This document shows, piece by piece, positions 6,114 through 9,826 of a stretch of 9,826 nucleotides of DNA. The position numbers were made by a program, and so were the translations under genes. The notes below the pieces were generated by a model, which was given only the letters and a program-made list of their open reading frames with translations, was not told the origin of the DNA and did not search any database. Source of the DNA: Candidatus Poribacteria bacterium. GTDB taxonomy: Bacteria > Poribacteria > WGA-4E > GCA-2687025. Where the stretch lies: the NCBI GenBank assembly GCA_028818695.1, contig JAPPNK010000035.1, positions 1-9,826 on the forward strand. Direction: 5' to 3'. How positions within the stretch are numbered: position 1 is the stretch's first letter; every line of letters begins with the position of its first letter.

Positions 6114-6155
6114 AGTTGCCCTCCTGTGTGTTAGACGAGAGCTTTGGTTGAAAGT

Positions 6156-7193
6156 TTAGAGCGGTTCAACATTCGCGGCTTCTCCCTGCGCGTCTAAGGA
6201 TTGGCGCGCCGCCTGCGTGAACGCCATATACCGAACCCCCTCTTCAAACGAGGTGAGTTCAACCGGCGCGCCTTCGCGGATGGAGTCGACAAAATCGCGT
6301 TCAACGCGCCAACGCCCTTCGCGTTCAGGCGGTATGTCGAGTTCGCGCATCTCGCCGTCCGCCGCGCCGGCGTACGCTTTTTGATTGCCGATGTCGATGC
6401 GCAGCGTTCCCTTGCCGCCGTACGCCTCCAGCGACGCCGAGCCTGCATGCGCCGCGACGGAGCTGACAAGGAACGAAGCGAGCGCGCCCGACCGCATCTC
6501 CGCCAGTATCTGCAGCGTCTCTGGGACGTCAACCTGGCGCGTCCCGTTCGTTTCAGGGTCATGACGTTCGCGCGTCCACAGGGCTGCCCGCGCGATGACG
6601 TTCCGCGCATGTCCAAAATACCGCGCCGTCATCTCATACAGGATGCCCATGCTCATGATGTTCATGCCGGAGAGGTCGCGCCGCTGCCGCCAGTGAATCG
6701 GCGCCGTCGGGTCGAGCGTCTGCGACGTGAGCGAGCGGATATGCAGCTCCCGCGCTTCGCCTAAAAACCCGCTTTGGACAAGCTCTCGGACAACATGATG
6801 CGTCCGCAGCGCCATCGGGGACGGAACAATCTGTCCGACGCGGTCCGTTTTGTTCAGCGCGTTTAGCATCGCCTTCGCTTCGGGCAGGTCCATCGCCATG
6901 CGCGCTTCGCACAGGACATGCTTGCCCGCCTCAAGAGCGGCGATCGTCATCGGCGCATGCATATAGGGCCATGTGCCGATGACGACGGCGTCCAGGTCGG
7001 CGCGTTCCACGAGCGCGCGCCAGTCGGTCATGACGTCCGGTATGTTGAACCGCCGGGCGACTTTGGCACCGGACTCTTCGCTGCGGTTGCAGACGGCGCA
7101 GATGCGCACGTTTTCTATTTTTTGAAGCTCCGGAAGATGCTTGGAGCGCGTGTTTCGCCCCGCCCCGATGACGCCGACGCGCAATTCGTTCAT
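6156..7193 (-). CDS. Gfo/Idh/MocA-family oxidoreductase with atypical active site
   Basis: A 345-residue NAD(P)-dependent dehydrogenase-like protein. The N-terminal Rossmann fold shows VGVIGAGRNTRSKHLPEL (residues 6-23), AVCNRS, and WPYMHAPM in place of the usual TPNxxH. The C-terminal alpha/beta domain has WRQRRDLSG. The usual EKP cofactor/catalytic motif is EAR (96-98, in HVLCEARMAM). Where relatives have the DxGxH catalytic pair, this protein reads SMGIL, so the Lys, Asp and His used by inositol dehydrogenase appear to be replaced. It may act on an unusual substrate, use other residues, or only bind nucleotide or sugar. I prefer ATG 7193, which has AAGGGGG upstream; ATG 7208 overlaps the stop of the hydrolase gene (ATGA) and would add five residues. 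Its tight link to the hydrolase suggests the two act in one carbohydrate or acyl-compound pathway. Confidence 0.9.
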   Translation of the reverse strand: MNELRVGVIGAGRNTRSKHLPELQKIENVRICAVCNRSEESGAKVARRFNIPDVMTDWRALVERADLDAVVIGTWPYMHAPMTIAALEAGKHVLCEARMAMDLPEAKAMLNALNKTDRVGQIVPSPMALRTHHVVRELVQSGFLGEARELHIRSLTSQTLDPTAPIHWRQRRDLSGMNIMSMGILYEMTARYFGHARNVIARAALWTRERHDPETNGTRQVDVPETLQILAEMRSGALASFLVSSVAAHAGSASLEAYGGKGTLRIDIGNQKAYAGAADGEMRELDIPPEREGRWRVERDFVDSIREGAPVELTSFEEGVRYMAFTQAARQSLDAQGEAANVEPL

Positions 7194-7204
7194 GACGCCC
7201 CCTT

Positions 7205-8959
7205 TCATGCGAAGCAGCTCAAGATGTCGTCCGCGGAGGCTGGCTCCGGGCTGACGGTCAGCTGGTCGGCGACGTCCGCGTTCGCATACGCCTGCAGGAC
7301 GGACGCATACGGCTCCGCATTTTTAATGCCGTGAAGGCGCAGCGCATGCGGAGCGCGCAGAATAGCCGCCGCGGCAAGGTCGCCCGCTTTCCGAATGCCC
7401 GGTATGAAGGCGTTCTCTTCAAAGAACCGGTCGGTACGCTCAACGCCCTCCAGATGAAGCGACGCGCACTCGATCTCGTCCAGATACGGAAGCGCCAGCG
7501 CCGACCACAACCCCCCAACAAGGCAGACCCGCTCCGATAATGTCAGGGCGTAGGCGCATGCGTTCAAAACCTTCTGAACGCGCAGCGCGCCGTCCGACAG
7601 GTTGAAGGTCAGGTCGTGGGACGGGCGGTCGGGCGTCGGCTCAACGTCCGCATTGAAGAACAGAACGCTGCATCCTTTCTCTAAAAAAGGCGCTGGATCG
7701 TACTGCGCTCCGTTTCCGCTCTTTTCAATGAGCAGGAGCGGCGCGTCCGCATTTTTTGCAGGGTGAAATTGCGCGTCAACCTGCTCGGCGGAAGGCGCGC
7801 TCGGCAACGACACATTCAAGGCGCATGCGTAGAGGGTATTCAGCACGCGCCGGTTCATGACCGGGCGTGCGGCGCTTTCGGCGATGAAGCGGTCGATCAG
7901 CGCCTCTTCGGTCAAGGTTCCGTCCGGCAGGCCGGTCGGGAAGACGCGCCGCTGTTCGACGGGCGGCAGCTCATACGGCGTTTCGATCCACCTGTCGGGA
8001 TCGTCCTCGCCGTGGAGCCATCTGCCAAACCATTCATAGACGGCTTGTCGGCTTTCGCGGTTGAAGTTATGCCCCGCGTCCACCTGGACGTGATGGACGC
8101 GCTCTTCGGCGCCGTAAATCTTGTAGATCTCCCGTATCGCGGGGTATTCAATGTCGGGGGATGTTCTTGTCCAGTCGCCTGTGGCGGAGACAATCAATAG
8201 CGGGCGGGGGGCTGCCATGGCGGCAATCTCGACGTTGTTGGCGTCGAGGCGCAGATGCGGCGCGTTTTCGCAGACGCACCCGCCCTGCATGCTCGCGGAA
8301 ACCATGACGACAGGCGCCGAAACGCTGACCCGGCGGTCGATGGCGGTCAACAGGAACGTTTGCGTCCCTCCGCCGGAGGCGCCGACGCATGCGAGCCTGC
8401 CGCTGTCAACCTCGTCCAGCGACGAGAGATAGTCCAAGGCGCGGACGCTGTTCCACAGCTGCAGCCCCAGCAGCGAGACGCTCCACAGATAGGCGCGGGC
8501 GCTCTTGTAATGGTGCGGGATTTGCATGCTGTCGTTGACGCCGACCATGTCGTATGAGAAGACGACATTGCCATGCCGCGCCAGCGTAACGCAGCGGGCG
8601 ACAACGGAGAATTTCTCTGTGTCTTCAAAACGCCCTGTGGCGGCATGTCCGTGCGGACAGGCGACGGCGGGGGCGGGCTGTTCAAGGCGCGTCGGCAGGT
8701 ACAGATTCCCTGTAGAGTAGAAGCCGGGCGCCGTTTCCAGGCGTAGGTTCTGGATGCGGACGCCGTCGATCTGCGTTTCGCCTGTGACGGTCGGGTTGAG
8801 CGGCGTCTTGGGCGGTTCAGGGTAGATTCCTGCGGCGGCGCGTATGCGCATTTCAAGACGCTCGCGCCGACGCTCCCAGTCGGCAAGCGTCGGGTATTCA
8901 GGGATGGGCGGATGAAAGAGCGCGTTCGTTCCGCGGCGTTCAGGTTCTGGGTTGTTCAT
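7205..8959 (-). CDS. Alpha/beta hydrolase, acetyl-xylan-esterase-like, with a second C-terminal domain
   Basis: A 584-residue hydrolase without a signal peptide, so probably cytoplasmic. The N-terminal part (about 60-325) has the full catalytic triad: nucleophile S195 in the elbow GASGGG, D262 in ATGDWT and H297 in DAGHNFN. CPHGHAATGR (101-110) is the expected oxyanion-hole region. CENAPHLR and AAPRPLLIVSATGDW are typical of the acetyl xylan esterase/dienelactone-hydrolase-like group common in Planctomycetes and related phyla. Residues 330-584 form a second region with a hydrophobic strand-turn VCLVGGLWSALALPYL resembling a degenerate nucleophile elbow, so it may be an inactive repeat of the fold. 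The ATG at 8959 has no clear Shine-Dalgarno sequence. It lies 50 nt behind the repeat-protein gene and touches the Gfo/Idh gene. The likely reaction is deacylation of a sugar ester; the true substrate is unknown. Confidence 0.88.
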   Translation of the reverse strand: MNNPEPERRGTNALFHPPIPEYPTLADWERRRERLEMRIRAAAGIYPEPPKTPLNPTVTGETQIDGVRIQNLRLETAPGFYSTGNLYLPTRLEQPAPAVACPHGHAATGRFEDTEKFSVVARCVTLARHGNVVFSYDMVGVNDSMQIPHHYKSARAYLWSVSLLGLQLWNSVRALDYLSSLDEVDSGRLACVGASGGGTQTFLLTAIDRRVSVSAPVVMVSASMQGGCVCENAPHLRLDANNVEIAAMAAPRPLLIVSATGDWTRTSPDIEYPAIREIYKIYGAEERVHHVQVDAGHNFNRESRQAVYEWFGRWLHGEDDPDRWIETPYELPPVEQRRVFPTGLPDGTLTEEALIDRFIAESAARPVMNRRVLNTLYACALNVSLPSAPSAEQVDAQFHPAKNADAPLLLIEKSGNGAQYDPAPFLEKGCSVLFFNADVEPTPDRPSHDLTFNLSDGALRVQKVLNACAYALTLSERVCLVGGLWSALALPYLDEIECASLHLEGVERTDRFFEENAFIPGIRKAGDLAAAAILRAPHALRLHGIKNAEPYASVLQAYANADVADQLTVSPEPASADDILSCFA

Positions 8960-9009
8960 GGCAAAGCGGCTTGTCGTTGTTCATTTCATGCGTCTTCGTT
9001 GCTGTTCGT

Positions 9010-9594
9010 TCATTTTCCATCAGACATTTCGAGGGAGCCTGACCCGTCTTCTTTGACGCCCAGTTCGGCGGCAAATTTCTTTTTTGAATTCAAAACGCTC
9101 ACATACCCGTTTAACCGTTCATCGACGCTCAGAAGGACAGCCAATGTTGGCTTCTTCTTGTATTGCTGTCTTGAAATGCCCATTACGCCGCCTGTTTCGT
9201 TTCCTGCGAGGACGATAAGAGGGTCTCCATTGCTGTCGACAATATGCAGCCGATCGGCTTCGATTTTACCCTGGCGGTAGTGGGCGCCCCCTAGGTCGTC
9301 CGCCTCCAAGACGATGAAAGGGTCGCCTTTGGAATCGACAATTGCCAATCGACGGGCTTCGATAATGCCCTGTCGGTGGTGGGCGCCGCCTCGGTTGTCT
9401 GCCTTCAGGACGACTGCAGGGTCTCCGTTGGAATCAACAATGATCAACCGCTTTGTTTTGATCTCGTCCGCCAGAACGACGTCCGCATCCTTAGGAGGCG
9501 CGGGATCGGGTTCTGTCCAGGCGCGCAGGGCGACTCCCGACAAGACGAGCGCGCCCCCAAGGGCGATGTGCAAAAGCCGCTGCCTCATGTTCAT
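9010..9594 (-). CDS. Small exported protein with three 33-residue VDSxGDP repeats
   Basis: A 194-residue protein of no family I can name. Residues 1-25 form a signal peptide or membrane anchor (basic MNMRQR, then a hydrophobic stretch). A Pro/Asp-rich linker (27-40) follows. Three tandem repeats cover about 45-77, 78-110 and 111-139; each reads I(E/K)xxRLxIVDS(N/K)GDPxxVL and the first two add GGAHxRQG, with VDS at 53, 86 and 119. A fourth weaker unit (LAVLLSVDERLNGYVSVLNS) and an acidic tail (LGVKEDGSGSLEMSDGK) end it. Short strand-turn-strand units with DSxGDP turns suggest a beta-solenoid or a stacked beta structure outside the cytoplasm. I chose ATG 9594 because AAGGAG lies 6 nt upstream and the signal peptide starts there; ATG 9609 and ATG 9699 are in frame but less suitable. 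It may head the hydrolase-permease operon. Confidence 0.82.
   Translation of the reverse strand: MNMRQRLLHIALGGALVLSGVALRAWTEPDPAPPKDADVVLADEIKTKRLIIVDSNGDPAVVLKADNRGGAHHRQGIIEARRLAIVDSKGDPFIVLEADDLGGAHYRQGKIEADRLHIVDSNGDPLIVLAGNETGGVMGISRQQYKKKPTLAVLLSVDERLNGYVSVLNSKKKFAAELGVKEDGSGSLEMSDGK
9028..9469 (-). repeat. 99-bp in-frame repeats in the exported repeat protein
   Basis: The units encoding RLxIVDSxGDP recur every 99 bp, with the VDS codons near 9438, 9339 and 9240. Codons differ between copies (GTTGATTCC, GTCGATTCC, GTCGACAGC), so this is an old duplication, unlike the nearly identical repeats in the GIY-YIG gene. The interval also includes the degenerate fourth unit and acidic tail. 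Confidence 0.75.
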
Positions 9595-9728
9595 CTCATG
9601 CTCCTTCATTGTTATTCGTCGACCTTTCTGGTTGAACCCGGCGGTATCGATCATCGAATTGGTTCGAACTCTTGCGGCATGCCCGCGCTGTCCATTCATG
9701 CGCTGTCCAACTCTTTTCAGCGCGCTTC

Positions 9729-9757
9729 AGAATACCAACACCGCAGCGCGCCGTCAA
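9729..9757 (-). promoter_or_regulatory. Sigma70-like promoter of the repeat-protein gene and probably the downstream operon
   Basis: TTGACG (9752-9757, five of six consensus matches) is separated by exactly 17 nt from TATTCT (9729-9734, four of six) on the minus strand. Transcription would begin near 9722, leaving a leader of about 128 nt before ATG 9594. No other promoter of this quality is seen before the hydrolase, dehydrogenase or permease genes, so it may serve all five. The leader contains a GTTCGAAC palindrome (9662-9669), a possible operator. Confidence 0.6.
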
Positions 9758-9826
9758 GAGAGGCATGCTGACGGTGGTACGCTCATGCGATGGTGATGGT
9801 AGAATCGGATTTAAATTGGTTCAACA

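Noticed and set aside
5418-6134. 238-codon plus-strand frame opposite the first permease
   Set aside because: Shadow of the high-GC coding strand; the minus-strand frame has conserved membrane and coupling segments.
9595-9699. N-terminal extension of the repeat protein from ATG 9699
   Set aside because: The extra 35 residues would bury the signal peptide and have no ribosome binding site, whereas ATG 9594 has AAGGAG at good spacing.
9314-9796. 160-codon plus-strand frame opposite the repeat-protein gene
   Set aside because: It runs antisense through the signal peptide, repeats and promoter of the minus-strand gene and shows no family features.
9775-9826. Possible divergent plus-strand promoter (TAGAAT at 9800) at the right edge
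   Set aside because: No acceptable -35 element lies 16-18 nt upstream, and no downstream gene is visible.

Overview
The window is about 9.8 kb of GC-rich bacterial DNA, and every gene I can support is on the minus strand, so transcription runs from high to low coordinates. The gene content suggests an uncultured marine or sponge-type lineage such as Candidatus Poribacteria, or a related Planctomycetes-like group. That content is a phytanoyl-CoA-dioxygenase-like protein, a Gfo/Idh/MocA dehydrogenase beside an acetyl-xylan-esterase-like hydrolase, MacB-type permeases and a secreted WD40 protein. The taxon is an inference, because there is no rRNA or other marker gene.

Right half (9826 to 3375): a good sigma70-like promoter (9729-9757) precedes a small exported protein built of 33-residue VDSxGDP repeats. 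Next come a cytoplasmic alpha/beta hydrolase (8959-7205), a Gfo/Idh/MocA-family protein (7193-6156) and two MacB/FtsX-type ABC permeases (6113-4812 and 4793-3375). Gaps of 50, 11, 42 and 18 nt make this look like one operon. The hydrolase/dehydrogenase pair suggests processing of an acylated or sugar-derived compound, and the permease pair suggests export or envelope transport. No ATP-binding subunit lies in the window, and the dehydrogenase lacks the usual catalytic Lys, Asp and His. A hairpin at 3332-3360 may end the operon.

Middle (3374 to 1873): an accessory island. It holds dRS3-like palindromic repeats and a 39-codon remnant that looks like the N-terminus of a beta-class DNA methyltransferase. 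After these comes an intact GIY-YIG nuclease gene with a tail of 13-residue tandem repeats. Directly behind the nuclease, overlapping its stop by 4 nt, is a small reading frame interrupted by one amber codon. This looks like a decayed methyltransferase/nuclease mobile or restriction-like unit and is the most unusual part of the window.

Left end (1745 to 1): a PhyH-family Fe(II)/2-oxoglutarate dioxygenase, an intergenic region with another dRS3-like repeat, and the first 247 residues of an exported WD40 beta-propeller protein that runs off the left edge. Two observations span the window. The palindromic repeats share an ATTCCCGC/GCGGGAAT stem with GNRA-type loops in the best copies, and the hexamer GCATGC occurs 16 times, about five times the composition-based expectation.
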